Assembly (NCBI GenBank): GCA_023434535.1
Contig: JAEYSR010000133.1
Span: 1-54,541, forward strand
Direction: 5' to 3'
DNA length: 54,541 nucleotides
DNA from: Actinomycetes bacterium
Lineage (GTDB): Bacteria; Actinomycetota; Acidimicrobiia; Acidimicrobiales; Microtrichaceae
Part shown: positions 27,347 through 37,818 of the stretch, in pieces
Layout of the letters: each line of letters begins with the position of its first letter
How positions within the stretch are numbered: the stretch's first letter is position 1
Translations under genes and position numbers: made by a program
Notes under the pieces: model-generated
Seen by the model: the letters and a program-made list of their open reading frames with translations, nothing else
Told to the model about the DNA's origin: nothing
Database searches by the model: none

Positions 27347-27679
27347 ATGCCGAAGCTGAGCCAACTCCGCTCGTCCGCCGCCGACCCGGAGTCGTCGACC
27401 GCCAGGGTCGGCTGGAAGCTGGTCTCCACCGGTTCGGGGATCCTGGCCGGGCTGGCGGCCCAGAAGGTGGTCCGTGCGCTGTGGGTCCGGGTCGCGCCGT
27501 CGCACGGCGATCCGCCGGCGAACCCGGCGGACCGCCAGGTCGGGTGGGGTGAGGCGGTGGCGTGGTCGATCGCGGCCGGTGTCGGCGTGGGAGTCGCCCG
27601 CCTCGTCAGCGAGCGCGTGGCCGCTCGGGGTTGGGAGCTCGCCGTGGGCGCGCCGCCTCCGGGCATGCAGCGGGACTGA
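27347..27679 (+). CDS. DUF4235 family membrane protein
   Basis: A 110-residue protein of the actinobacterial DUF4235 family. The family blocks are visible: WKLVSTGSGILAGLAAQKVV as the first membrane helix (~23-45), a short loop with PPANPADRQVGWGEAVAW, and a second helix SIAAGVGVGVARLVSERVAARGW. It is therefore a two-helix inner-membrane protein. Function is unknown. It is preceded by a leaderless-type TAGCCT box, and stands alone between the secreted protein and katG. Confidence 0.82.
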   Translation: MPKLSQLRSSAADPESSTARVGWKLVSTGSGILAGLAAQKVVRALWVRVAPSHGDPPANPADRQVGWGEAVAWSIAAGVGVGVARLVSERVAARGWELAVGAPPPGMQRD

Positions 27680-27718
27680 CCCAGCCGAAGCGTCTCGTGG
27701 GGCGGCCGAGCCGGTCAT

Positions 27719-27743
27719 CGATCGGCTCGATCGGATCGATCGA
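27719..27743. repeat. Three CGATCGG/A direct repeats upstream of katG
   Basis: CGATCG heptamers start at 27719, 27728 and 27737, an exact 9-bp period, about 45-70 bp upstream of the katG -10 box. They could be a regulator site; no known consensus was recognised. Confidence 0.45.
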
Positions 27744-27786
27744 ACATCTGCATCGCGGATCTCGGCACGATCGAGGATCCAGTTCC

Positions 27787-27792
27787 TAGGGT
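27787..27792 (+). promoter_or_regulatory. TAGGGT -10 box of katG
   Basis: TAGGGT would start transcription near 27799, giving a leader of about 44 nt that contains the GGAGGA ribosome-binding site before the GTG. No clear -35 box is present. Confidence 0.4.
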
Positions 27793-27842
27793 GAGAGGCG
27801 AGCGCCCGCTTCGACGCCGCACCCGCCCACGGAGGATCCATC

Positions 27843-30017
<2,175 letters not shown>

Positions 30018-30024
30018 GCCGAAC

Positions 30025-30050
30025 GGCGGGGACCGTCCGCGGTCCCCGCC
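30025..30050 (+). terminator. Hairpin terminator of katG
   Basis: Perfect 11-bp stem GGCGGGGACCG/CGGTCCCCGCC with a TCCG tetraloop, 7 nt after the katG stop. No T-tract follows. Confidence 0.72.
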
Positions 30051-30170
30051 CACCGCTCGGCCGAGCACGTGCGCCGAGCGCCGAGATCTCGCCTGCCGGG
30101 TGGGCGAGAAGCACCCGCACGGGGGCGGTCGGAGCCTTCAACGGAGCTATCCACGTGCCGATGGGGGACC

Positions 30171-31556
30171 GTGCGATCGATCCGACGCCTCGTCCTGCAC
30201 GGCCTCGTGGTGCTCGCGTGCGCGTGCGTCCTCGCCGTCGCGGCGTCGACGTCGTCGCCCGGAACGGCATCGGCCACGCTGAACACCAGCACCACCGGTG
30301 TCACGACGACCACGGCGGTCGGCTCACCCCCGCCGCTGCCCGACGTCATCGAGGTGACGGCGCTCGGCCCGGGCGCCGGAGCGTTCGGCTACGTGCCGTC
30401 CTCGACGCCCACGTCGCCGGTGCCGACCGATCCGTACCCGACGGGTCACAGCGGCTGGGTCGTCAAGAACATGGACTTCGCCGGGATCGTCGAGGCGGCT
30501 CCCACCAGCGGCTCGCCCAGGGTGTTCCTCTACTGCACGGACCTCTGGGTCGACACGTCCATCGGCTACGGGTACGACCTCGGCAGCTGGAGCGGGGCGG
30601 GCACCCCGAACGCGGGCTACGTGGCGCGCATCCTCGAGCAGAACCCCGTCACCCTTGACGGCGGCGGCAACCCGACCGTGAGCAGCGCCACCGCAGCGTC
30701 GGTGCAGGCCGCCATCTGGTACTTCACCGACAACTTCGTCGTCTCGACCGCCTACAACCCGCTGCACTCCGACACCGCGGCGGTCGTGGCCGCGGCCCAG
30801 AGCGCGGGCCCGCTGCCCGAGCCCACCGCGCCCGCCGTGACCATCACGCCCGCGTCGGCGTCCGGGGACATCGGGACGACCGTCGGCCCGTTCACCGTGT
30901 CGATCACCTCCACGCCGGCGACCACGGCGACGCTCTCGGTGTCCGCGGGCCAGCTGTACTCCGACGCCGCGGGCACGGTCCCCGTCGTCGGGCCGGTCTC
31001 CGACGGCGCACAGGTCTGGGTGCGCGACTCGACGCCGGGGACGGTGTCGCTGTCGGCCACGGCATCGGTCACCGTGCCCACGGGGGCGGCCTACCTCTAC
31101 GACGGCAACATCGTCGGCGTGACCGAGGCGCAGAACCTGATCCTGGCCGACCAGGTGACCCTCGACGCGACCGCCACCGCCGATGCCCAGTTCCAGACGC
31201 CGACGACGACCACCACCTCGTCGACCTCGACCACCTCGACGTCCACCTCGACGTCCACCACGAGCACGACCGTCGCGCCGACGTCGACCACGGTCGCCCC
31301 GACCACGACCGTCGCCCCGACCACGACCGTCGCGCCGACCACCACGACGATCGACCCGGCGGTCGCAGCGGCCGAGGCGGCGGCCGCTCAGGCCGCTGCC
31401 GACAGGGCGGCCGCGGAGCAGGCGGCGCGACAGCGGGCAGGTCGCCAGTCCCTGGCGGTGACCGGTCAGGACCCGCTCGTCCTCGTGTTCACATCGATCG
31501 TGCTGTGCTCGGTCGGAGCCTTGCTCCTCGCGTTGCGACGCCGGCCGACGAGCTGA
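30171..31556 (+). CDS. Thioester-domain (TQXA-type) surface protein with LAVTG sortase signal
   Basis: A 461-residue exported protein. The signal peptide (~1-37) ends near GTASA. Next is a thioester-forming domain with C122 in FLYCTDLW and Q179 in SVQAAIWYFTD; in such domains Cys and Gln form an internal thioester that can bond covalently to host or surface amines. A beta-rich domain follows (~225-340), then a Thr/Ser stalk (TTTSST and TTTVAP repeats, ~347-400) and an Ala-rich helix (~402-425). The end has the sorting signal L428-A-V-T-G432, a hydrophobic helix and RRRPTS. LAXTG is the motif of class E sortases of high-GC Gram-positives. GTG 30171 is chosen because it begins the signal peptide. 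Confidence 0.85.
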   Translation: MRSIRRLVLHGLVVLACACVLAVAASTSSPGTASATLNTSTTGVTTTTAVGSPPPLPDVIEVTALGPGAGAFGYVPSSTPTSPVPTDPYPTGHSGWVVKNMDFAGIVEAAPTSGSPRVFLYCTDLWVDTSIGYGYDLGSWSGAGTPNAGYVARILEQNPVTLDGGGNPTVSSATAASVQAAIWYFTDNFVVSTAYNPLHSDTAAVVAAAQSAGPLPEPTAPAVTITPASASGDIGTTVGPFTVSITSTPATTATLSVSAGQLYSDAAGTVPVVGPVSDGAQVWVRDSTPGTVSLSATASVTVPTGAAYLYDGNIVGVTEAQNLILADQVTLDATATADAQFQTPTTTTTSSTSTTSTSTSTSTTSTTVAPTSTTVAPTTTVAPTTTVAPTTTTIDPAVAAAEAAAAQAAADRAAAEQAARQRAGRQSLAVTGQDPLVLVFTSIVLCSVGALLLALRRRPTS

Positions 31557-31570
31557 CACGACACGCGGTT

Positions 31571-31613
31571 CTGGCAGACGCAGTGGTCGGCGTGCGACCA
31601 CTGCGTCTGCCAG
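31571..31613. terminator. Long perfect hairpin between convergent genes
   Basis: Arms 31571-31589 and 31595-31613 pair perfectly over 19 bp with the 5-nt loop GCGTG; CGACACG/CGTGTCG flank it as partial outer arms. It separates the surface protein (ends 31556) from the solute-binding protein on the other strand (ends 31623). No T-tract on either side. Confidence 0.68.
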
Positions 31614-31622
31614 ACGTGTCGA

Positions 31623-33287
31623 CTATCCGACCCAGAGCCCCAGGACCGGGTGCCCGGTGGCCAGACCCGGGAACGGCTTGCCGCCGTCGGGGAGGTCGGG
31701 CCCGTAGATGCCGTGGACGTCGGTCGCGGTGCCGACGCTCCACTCCACCCACTGCAGCCAGAGGTTGTAGCCCTGGGTGGCGAAGCGCTTGTTGATGTCC
31801 TCGTAGATCCCGGCCGCCTTCTCCTTGTCGGGTTCGGCGCGGCCGGCGTCGAGCAGAGCGTCCATCTCGGGGTCGTTGAACTTGTTGAAGTTCACCGGCG
31901 AGCCGGTCTTCCACCAGATGTACTGGCCGTCGGGGTTGCCGCCGGGGTGGTTCCGCCAGTCGAGCATGTTCCAGTCGTCACCCAGAGCGGTGTCGATCAG
32001 GACGGCCTGCTCCACGTTGCGGATGTTGGCCGTGATGCCGGCGTTCTTCAGCTGCTCCTGGAGCATCTGCAGCAGGCGGACCGTGCCGGGGTCGGGGGTG
32101 CCGACGAGGGTGAACTCGAGGTCCTGACCGGTGGCCGCCTTGTAGGCGTCGAGGTGCTTCTTCGACTCGTCGAGGTCGAACGACGGGTAGCCGGTGTCCT
32201 CGAGGTAGCCGATCTCCCCGGGTGCGAACGGTCCCGACGCCATCTTGGTCAGGCCGAGGTTGCTCACCTCATTGATCTGGTCCCGGTTGATCGCGTAGAT
32301 CACGGCCATGCGGGCGTCGATGTTGTCGAACGGGGCCTTGGAGGTGTTGAACAGCTCGTACGCGACCTCCGTGTAGTCGGTGGTCGAGGTGAGCGAGAGC
32401 TTGTCGGCGTCCGCGTCCTGTCGCATCCGGTCGATGGGCTCGGCCGCCGACTCGTGGATGGCGTTGAGCTCGCCGGACAGCAGGGCGTTGATGCGGGCGC
32501 TCGGATCGACCACCGGTCGGAACGTGATCTCGTCCAGGTAGGGGAGCTGGGTCCCGTCGGCGTCCTTCTGCCAGTAGCTGTCGTTCCTGACGGCCGTGAG
32601 GTGGTCGCCCTGCTGCCACTCCTTCAGCTTGAAGGGGCCGGTCCCGATCAGGTTGCGGTCGCACGTCGAGGGGTCGTCGAGCTGGGCCTGGGCGATGATT
32701 CCCGAGCGTCCGTCGTTGAACAGGTAGGCGGGGAAGGCCGGCCACGGGGTGTTCACCGTCACCTTCACCGTCGCCGGGTCGACGACGTCGACGGCGGTGA
32801 TCGGCTTGTAGACGAAGGCGAAGAGCAGCGGGGAGCGGGCCGGGTAGGCGCCACGCCAGGCGTCGATGTTGTTCTTGACGACGGTGGCGTCGAGCGGGGT
32901 GCCGTCGTGGAAGGTGATGCCGTCCCGCAGCGTGATCGTCCACTCCGTGTAGGTGTCGTTCGGCGTCACCGACTCGGCCAGGTACGGCTGGTAGTCGGCG
33001 TTCTCGTCGGGAGCGGTGAGCGTGTCGTAGATCGCCCGGGCCACCTGGATGCCGGAGATGGCGAGCTGCGCCTCCGGCAGGCACCAGCCGCCGGTGGTCT
33101 CGGCCTCGAGGCCGTAGTTGACGGTGCCCCCCGACACCGGCGTGCCCGCGGCGTCGTCGCCACCGGATCCGCCGTCGCCGCTGTCGCTGCCGGATCCACC
33201 GCCGCATGCGGCGACCACCAGCGAGGCGGTCAGCAGGGCGGCGGATGCGACGATCCAACGACGGGATGTCGATCGGGTTCGGTTCAC
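31623..33287 (-). CDS. Peptide/nickel-type ABC solute-binding lipoprotein (SBP_bac_5)
   Basis: A 554-residue extracytoplasmic binding protein of the DppA/OppA family. The signal peptide ends in lipobox VAAC with Cys28, followed by a Gly/Ser/Asp-rich linker. Typical blocks are LAESVTPNDTYTEWTITLRDGITFHDGTPLDATVV, LIGTGPFKLKEW, MAVIYAINRDQINEV and the C-terminal NKRFATQGYNLWLQW. Ligands of this family are oligopeptides or related polar compounds. GTG 33287 is placed by GAGGAG upstream and by the signal peptide. No permease or ATPase gene is adjacent on either side, so it must work with a transporter encoded elsewhere or act as a sensor. Confidence 0.88.
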   Translation of the reverse strand: MNRTRSTSRRWIVASAALLTASLVVAACGGGSGSDSGDGGSGGDDAAGTPVSGGTVNYGLEAETTGGWCLPEAQLAISGIQVARAIYDTLTAPDENADYQPYLAESVTPNDTYTEWTITLRDGITFHDGTPLDATVVKNNIDAWRGAYPARSPLLFAFVYKPITAVDVVDPATVKVTVNTPWPAFPAYLFNDGRSGIIAQAQLDDPSTCDRNLIGTGPFKLKEWQQGDHLTAVRNDSYWQKDADGTQLPYLDEITFRPVVDPSARINALLSGELNAIHESAAEPIDRMRQDADADKLSLTSTTDYTEVAYELFNTSKAPFDNIDARMAVIYAINRDQINEVSNLGLTKMASGPFAPGEIGYLEDTGYPSFDLDESKKHLDAYKAATGQDLEFTLVGTPDPGTVRLLQMLQEQLKNAGITANIRNVEQAVLIDTALGDDWNMLDWRNHPGGNPDGQYIWWKTGSPVNFNKFNDPEMDALLDAGRAEPDKEKAAGIYEDINKRFATQGYNLWLQWVEWSVGTATDVHGIYGPDLPDGGKPFPGLATGHPVLGLWVG

Positions 33288-33445
33288 CAGGTGCTCCTCG
33301 ATCAGGTCCGCGGGTCGCCCCGGTCCGGGGCGGGGCGGTGTCGGGTGGGACGGCCCGCAGAGATCATGCCCCCTGTCGGGCCGTATCCGAAATGGCGCTC
33401 CCTCGCATCGGTGCCGGGCCACGTCGTCGGGCAAGCTGTGCCGCC

Positions 33446-34387
33446 ATGGATCCAGGCCTCGACGCTCCCGTCTCCCCGAGCGATCCCGACGGGCGCCTCC
33501 TGTCGGGTCGGCGGGTGGTCGTCGTCGGGTCCACCCACGGGATCGGCCGAGCGGTGGCCGAGTCGGTCGGTGCCCACGGAGCGTCGGTGGTGGTCAACGG
33601 TCGGGACGGCGACGCGGCGGCAGAGGTCGTGGCCGGACTGCAGGTGGCCGGCACGCACGCCGTCGCCGTGGTCGGCTCGGCCGCCGACCCGGAGGTCGCC
33701 CGCGAGCTCCTCGACGTCGCGGTCGACGAGTTGGGCGGATGCGACGCTCTCGTGACCTGCGCGGGGACCGCCGAGCCGCCCGGGTCGTCGATCCTCGACA
33801 TCAGCTCGGAGGACTTCGAGGCGCTGGTGTCGTCGCACCTGCGCACCACGTTCGAGGCCTGCCGGGTCGTGGCGCCGCACCTGGTCGCCCACGGCGGCGG
33901 GTCGATCGTGATGACGAGCTCCCACGCGTTCGCCGGCACCTACGGAGGGACCGGCTACGCAGCGGGGAAGGGCGCGGTCAACAGCCTGACCTACGCGCTC
34001 GCGGCCGAGCTCGCCGAGCACCGCGTCCGGGTCAACGCCGTGTGCCCGGGAGCCACCACCCGGCTCTCCACCGGCGACGAGTTCCGCGCGCAGGTGGACC
34101 GACTGCACGCCCGGGGCATCCTCGACGACCTGACGCTCTCCGGGGCCCTGGACCCGGGACCGCCGTCCCACGTCGCGGAGCTCTACTCGTTCCTGGTGAG
34201 CGACCTCGCCGAGGAGGTCACCGGTCAGGTGCTGGCCGGCGCCGGCGGCTACCTCGGTCGCTTCGACCGCCCGCGCGAGCGGATGCTGACGTGGCGCGAC
34301 CACCACGACTCGCCGCCGTGGACCCCCGAGGAGATCGCCGCCTTCGTGCTCGGAGCCCACGCCCCCGGATCGGATCCGGACGCGTGA
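33446..34387 (+). CDS. Short-chain dehydrogenase/reductase
   Basis: A 313-residue Rossmann-fold oxidoreductase. The cofactor motif VVVVGSTHGIGRAVA begins near residue 29, and the catalytic tyrosine-lysine pair is in GTGYAAGKGAVN, preceded by SIVMTSSHAFAG (catalytic Ser). VRVNAVCPGATT is the usual segment after the active site. The C-terminal ~45 residues (RPRERMLTWRDHHDSPPWTPEEIAAFVLG) are longer than in a minimal SDR. Substrate unknown. The ATG at 33446 leaves about 28 residues before the cofactor motif. Its stop overlaps the start of the next gene (GTGA), implying coupling. Confidence 0.85.
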   Translation: MDPGLDAPVSPSDPDGRLLSGRRVVVVGSTHGIGRAVAESVGAHGASVVVNGRDGDAAAEVVAGLQVAGTHAVAVVGSAADPEVARELLDVAVDELGGCDALVTCAGTAEPPGSSILDISSEDFEALVSSHLRTTFEACRVVAPHLVAHGGGSIVMTSSHAFAGTYGGTGYAAGKGAVNSLTYALAAELAEHRVRVNAVCPGATTRLSTGDEFRAQVDRLHARGILDDLTLSGALDPGPPSHVAELYSFLVSDLAEEVTGQVLAGAGGYLGRFDRPRERMLTWRDHHDSPPWTPEEIAAFVLGAHAPGSDPDA

Positions 34388-34662
34388 CCGAGCCCATCGG
34401 GTCCGGCCCGGTCCGGGACGACGAACCGGCCACCGTCGCGCTGCTGCTGTCGGTCATCGGCCTGCTCGGCTGCTTCCCGGTGGCGTTGACGGCCCTGGCG
34501 ATCGCATACATGTCACGCGAGCGGATCCGGAAGTCCGACGGTCAGCTCGGCGGCGAGCGCACGGTGCGCACCGCGATCGTCCTCGGTTGGGTCGGCGTCG
34601 GCGTGTCCGTGGTGGCGTTCATGGCGCTCGGCATCGCCGCGCTCGTCCGCCGGGGTGCCTGA
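34384..34662 (+). CDS. Small two-helix membrane protein (DUF4190-like)
   Basis: A 92-residue protein with a short polar N-terminus, a hydrophobic helix VALLLSVIGLLGCFPVALTALAIAY (~20-44), a basic loop MSRERIRKSDGQLGGERTVRTA, and a second helix (~65-88). This arrangement resembles DUF4190 proteins. The GTG overlaps the stop of the SDR gene, so they are probably co-translated. Function unknown. A CCACCCGGGTGG palindrome follows the stop. Confidence 0.7.
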   Translation: MTEPIGSGPVRDDEPATVALLLSVIGLLGCFPVALTALAIAYMSRERIRKSDGQLGGERTVRTAIVLGWVGVGVSVVAFMALGIAALVRRGA

Positions 34663-34678
34663 GACCCACCCGGGTGGC

Positions 34679-34684
34679 TACCGT
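34679..34684 (+). promoter_or_regulatory. TACCGT -10 box upstream of the second SDR
   Basis: TACCGT lies just after a perfect 12-bp palindrome (34666-34677) and about 80 nt before the SDR start. It would give a leader of about 74 nt with a GGAGG ribosome site. The palindrome could be a small terminator or an operator. Confidence 0.35.
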
Positions 34685-34764
34685 GCGGCCCCGACGAGGC
34701 GGCGGAGCACGTCGGAGAGCAGACGCCGTCCCAGCCAGCACGACGACCCCGGAGGGCGGAGCAC

Positions 34765-35517
34765 ATGGGTGACAGGCGGTTCGAGGAGAAGGTGGCGCTG
34801 ATCACGGGGGCCGGCTCCGGGATCGGTCGAGCCGTGGCGCTCCTGCTGACGTCCGAGGGTGCCCGGGTGTTCGGTGTGGACGTGAACGCCGACGCGCTCG
34901 CTGCGGTCCAGGCCGAGGCGGGCGACGGGTTCACCTCCCACGTCGCGGACCTGTCGGATCCCCAGGCCTGCAAGGACGCGGTCGCAGCCTGCGTCGAGGG
35001 TCTCGGTCGGCTCGACGTGCTCGGCAACATCGCCGGGATCGCGGCCTCCAGCCACCTCGGCGACGTGACCGTCGAGCAGTACCGGAAGATCATGGCGGTC
35101 AACACCGACGCCTGCTTCTTCCTCTGCCAGGCCGCCATCCCGCACCTCCTCGAGACGTCGGGCAACATCGTCAACCTCGCCTCGAACGCCGGGCTGATGG
35201 GTCAGGCGTACACGGTCGCCTACTGCATGTCGAAGGGTGCGGTCGTCCAGCTGACCAGGTCGCTGGCGATGGAGTTCGTGAAGACCGACCTGCGGGTGAA
35301 CGCCATCGCGCCGGCGGCGGTGAACACCCCGCTGCTGCACAACTTCGACATCGCCGAGGGGGTCGACATCGACCTGATGCGGCCGTACATGGGGTTCCGG
35401 CCGCGCATGTCGGAGGCCGACGAGCTGGCCCGCCTCTTCGCCTTCGTGGCGTCGGGCGAGGTCCCGACCATGCACGGAGCGGTCCTGAGCGTCGACAACG
35501 CCATCACCGCCGGCTGA
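34765..35517 (+). CDS. Short-chain dehydrogenase/reductase
   Basis: A 250-residue classical SDR. It has the cofactor motif ALITGAGSGIGRAVA (~12-26), the Asp of GVDVNAD that favours NAD over NADP, NIAGIAA in place of the usual NNAG, catalytic NIVNLASNAG and Y-C-M-S-K in AYCMSKGAVVQL, and the C-terminal MHGAVLSVDNAITAG end. The leader carries GGAGGGCGGAG close to the ATG. Its substrate is unknown; a hydroxysteroid or hydroxyacyl-CoA would fit the family. It converges on ald across a perfect 46-bp palindrome. Confidence 0.87.
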   Translation: MGDRRFEEKVALITGAGSGIGRAVALLLTSEGARVFGVDVNADALAAVQAEAGDGFTSHVADLSDPQACKDAVAACVEGLGRLDVLGNIAGIAASSHLGDVTVEQYRKIMAVNTDACFFLCQAAIPHLLETSGNIVNLASNAGLMGQAYTVAYCMSKGAVVQLTRSLAMEFVKTDLRVNAIAPAAVNTPLLHNFDIAEGVDIDLMRPYMGFRPRMSEADELARLFAFVASGEVPTMHGAVLSVDNAITAG

Positions 35518-35532
35518 CCCGACACCCCTCGT

Positions 35533-35578
35533 TCCGTGATGCAGTTCCGCACGACGTCGTGCGGAACTGCATCACGGA
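35533..35578. terminator. Perfect 46-bp palindrome between convergent SDR and ald
   Basis: The two 23-nt halves are exact reverse complements with no spacer. The stop codon of ald (35572-35574 on the minus strand) lies inside the right arm. GTGATGC and GCATCAC outer segments match those of the hairpin at 10133-10171. No T-tract. Confidence 0.68.
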
Positions 35579-36705
35579 GCCGATGGGAGCAGGGTGTCGA
35601 GGGCGACGGCCTCTCGACCGAGGGCCTCGGCGACCGACGGGTTGGCCACGTGGCCGCCGATCGTGTTGACGCCGCCGGCCAGCGCCGGGTCCTTGCGGAC
35701 CGCCTCATCCACGCCCGACCGGCTCAGCTCCGCCAGGTAGGGGAGGGTGGCGTTGGTCAGCGCGTGGGTGGACGTGTGCGGCACCGCGCCCGGCATGTTG
35801 CCGACGGCGTAGTGGACCACGTCGTGGACCACGAACGTGGGGTCGGAGTGCGTCGTCTCGTGCGAGGTCTCGATGCAACCGCCCTGGTCGATGGCGATGT
35901 CGATGACGACCGCCCCCGGCTTCATCGACGCCACCATGTCCTCGCTGACCACGGTCGGCGCCCGACCGCCGGGGACCAGGACAGCGCCGATCACCAGGTC
36001 CGCCTCGGCGACGCTCCGCTCCACGGCACCCCGGTTCGAGCTGATCGTGGTGATCCGGCCCATCTGGATCTGGTCGACGTGGCGGAGCCGGTCGATGTTC
36101 TTGTCCAGCAGGTCGACCTCGGCCTCCAGCCCGGCCGCCATCCACGCCGCGTTCCACCCGACGTTCCCCGCGCCCAGGACGACCACGCGGGCGGGACGGA
36201 CGCCGGGAGCGCCGCCGAGCAGCACGCCGCGGCCGCCGTTGTGGCGTTCCAGGAAGTGCGCCCCGATCTGCACGCTCATGCGGCCGGCGACCTCGCTCAT
36301 GGGCGCCAGGAGCGGCAGCGCCCCGTCGGCCAGCTGCACCGTCTCGTACGCCACGCCGGTGACCTGTGACTCCAGCAGCGCGTCGGCCACCGCCGGGTAG
36401 GCGGCGAGGTGGAGGTAGGTGAAGAGGACCAGTCCGGGCCGGAAGTGGTCGAACTCCGACTCCAGGGGCTCCTTCACCTTGCACACCAGGTCCGCCCGCT
36501 CCCAGACCTCGGCGGCGGTGGCGACGATCGTCGCTCCGGCGCGCTCGTACTCGTCGTCGGGGATGGAGGAGTCGGCGCCCGCCCCGGCCTGCACCAGGAC
36601 CTGAGACCCGCCGTGGAGCAGTTCCCGCACTCCGTCGGGCGTGATCGCGACTCGGTGCTCCTCGGGCTTGATCTCGGTCGGGACGCCGACGGTGAGCGTG
36701 GGCAT
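35572..36705 (-). CDS. ald: Alanine dehydrogenase
   Basis: A 377-residue NAD-dependent enzyme that interconverts L-alanine with pyruvate and ammonium. The N-terminal domain has GVPTEIKPEEHRVAITPDGV with the substrate-binding Arg, KVKEPL with the pyruvate-binding Lys, and FTYLHLA with the catalytic His. The NAD-binding fold has VVVLGAGNVGWNAA, and VIDIAIDQGGCIETS carries the second catalytic Asp. HTSTHALTNATLPYL is the usual C-terminal block. GAGGAG lies upstream of the ATG at 36705. It may serve alanine catabolism or redox balance at low oxygen. Single gene, divergent from the oxygenase at 36829. Confidence 0.94.
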   Translation of the reverse strand: MPTLTVGVPTEIKPEEHRVAITPDGVRELLHGGSQVLVQAGAGADSSIPDDEYERAGATIVATAAEVWERADLVCKVKEPLESEFDHFRPGLVLFTYLHLAAYPAVADALLESQVTGVAYETVQLADGALPLLAPMSEVAGRMSVQIGAHFLERHNGGRGVLLGGAPGVRPARVVVLGAGNVGWNAAWMAAGLEAEVDLLDKNIDRLRHVDQIQMGRITTISSNRGAVERSVAEADLVIGAVLVPGGRAPTVVSEDMVASMKPGAVVIDIAIDQGGCIETSHETTHSDPTFVVHDVVHYAVGNMPGAVPHTSTHALTNATLPYLAELSRSGVDEAVRKDPALAGGVNTIGGHVANPSVAEALGREAVALDTLLPSAP

Positions 36706-36828
36706 GTGCGTGCTCCTCTGTCCGACGCCCGTTCGGGGCGCCCGGCAAGTCTGCCCCGGTCGATGCTCCGCGCGGCGGCCGGTCGGTGTGCGAGAAGATG
36801 TGCCCACGACGACCCGGAGCCGACCGCC

Positions 36829-37800
36829 GTGACCGAACCACCTGACCTCGACGAGCTCGCCAGGGAGTCGCGGATGGGCGGCGCGGGTCGGGAGGTCGGC
36901 CGCGAGGTCCCGGTCGTCGACCTGGCGGACTTCGCGGATCGGCGCGCCGAGATCTCCCGCGACCTGTGGGCCGCCGCCGGCGAGATCGGCTTCTTCCAGC
37001 TCGCCAACCACGGCATCGACCCGGTGCTGGTGGACGCGGCGTTCGACGCCAGCGCGCAGTTCTTCGCCCTCCCCGACGAGACCAAGGCCACGTGGCCCCT
37101 CGACCGCAGCCGCAACGCCGGCTGGGAGAGCCGGAGCCAGGTCCGGCCGTCGACGGGGACCGCGGACGAGAAGGAGTCGTACCAGATCACCCGGTCGGTC
37201 ATGGACGGGTTGTGGCCGACCGAGGACGAGCTCCCGTGGTTCCGCACCACCATGGAGTCGCTGGAACGGGCCAGCTGGGGAGTGGCCATGCGGGTGCTGT
37301 CGTGCTTCGCGGACGGGCTCGGGCTGCCGCGGGCGTTCTTCACCGACGCGCACGACCCGTCGTCGCCGTCGTACCAGTCGACCCTGCGACTGCTCCGGTA
37401 CCCGGCGCCGACCGACGCCGCGGTGGCCGGGTCCTGGCGGGCCGGAGCCCACACCGACTTCGACTGCCTCACCCTGCTCTTCCAGCGCGAGGGTCAGTCG
37501 GGCCTGCAGCTGTGCCCCGGATCGGAGCGCGACAGCGGGGCGTGGACGCCCGTGGCGCCGGATCCCGACCTCATCACGTGCAACATCGGCGACATGCTCA
37601 TGCGCTGGAGCGACGACCGACTCCAGTCCACGCTCCACCGGGTCAAGGGTCCGGAGCCGGACGATCCGCGGACCGACCGCTACAGCATCGCCTTCTTCGC
37701 CCAGGCGAACCGCGACGTGGTGATCGCCAGCCCGGGCGGCACGTACCCGCCGATCACAGCTGCCGACTACCTGGCCCAGCGGGTGGCGGCGAACTACTGA
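36829..37800 (+). CDS. Isopenicillin N synthase-like non-haem iron(II) oxygenase
   Basis: A 323-residue double-stranded beta-helix oxygenase, with an N-terminal DIOX_N region (EVPVVDLADF, GFFQLANHGID) and a C-terminal 2OG-FeII domain. The iron ligands H208 and D210 (AHTDFD) and H270 (TLHRVK) are all present, as is the R284-x-S286 pair that holds 2-oxoglutarate in this superfamily. The enzyme should therefore be active and 2-oxoglutarate dependent, on an unknown substrate. No peptide synthetase or beta-lactam gene is near, so antibiotic synthesis is not implied. GTG 36829 gives a normal N-terminus with CGGAGC upstream. It converges on the NuoF-like gene with an 18-bp gap. Confidence 0.87.
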   Translation: MTEPPDLDELARESRMGGAGREVGREVPVVDLADFADRRAEISRDLWAAAGEIGFFQLANHGIDPVLVDAAFDASAQFFALPDETKATWPLDRSRNAGWESRSQVRPSTGTADEKESYQITRSVMDGLWPTEDELPWFRTTMESLERASWGVAMRVLSCFADGLGLPRAFFTDAHDPSSPSYQSTLRLLRYPAPTDAAVAGSWRAGAHTDFDCLTLLFQREGQSGLQLCPGSERDSGAWTPVAPDPDLITCNIGDMLMRWSDDRLQSTLHRVKGPEPDDPRTDRYSIAFFAQANRDVVIASPGGTYPPITAADYLAQRVAANY

Positions 37801-37818
37801 CGCCGACGCCGGGCTCGA

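Noticed and set aside
31195..31360. Nucleotide tandem repeats rich in ACG/ACC
   Set aside because: They are coding low-complexity sequence for the Thr/Ser stalk of the surface protein, not a CRISPR array or regulatory repeat.
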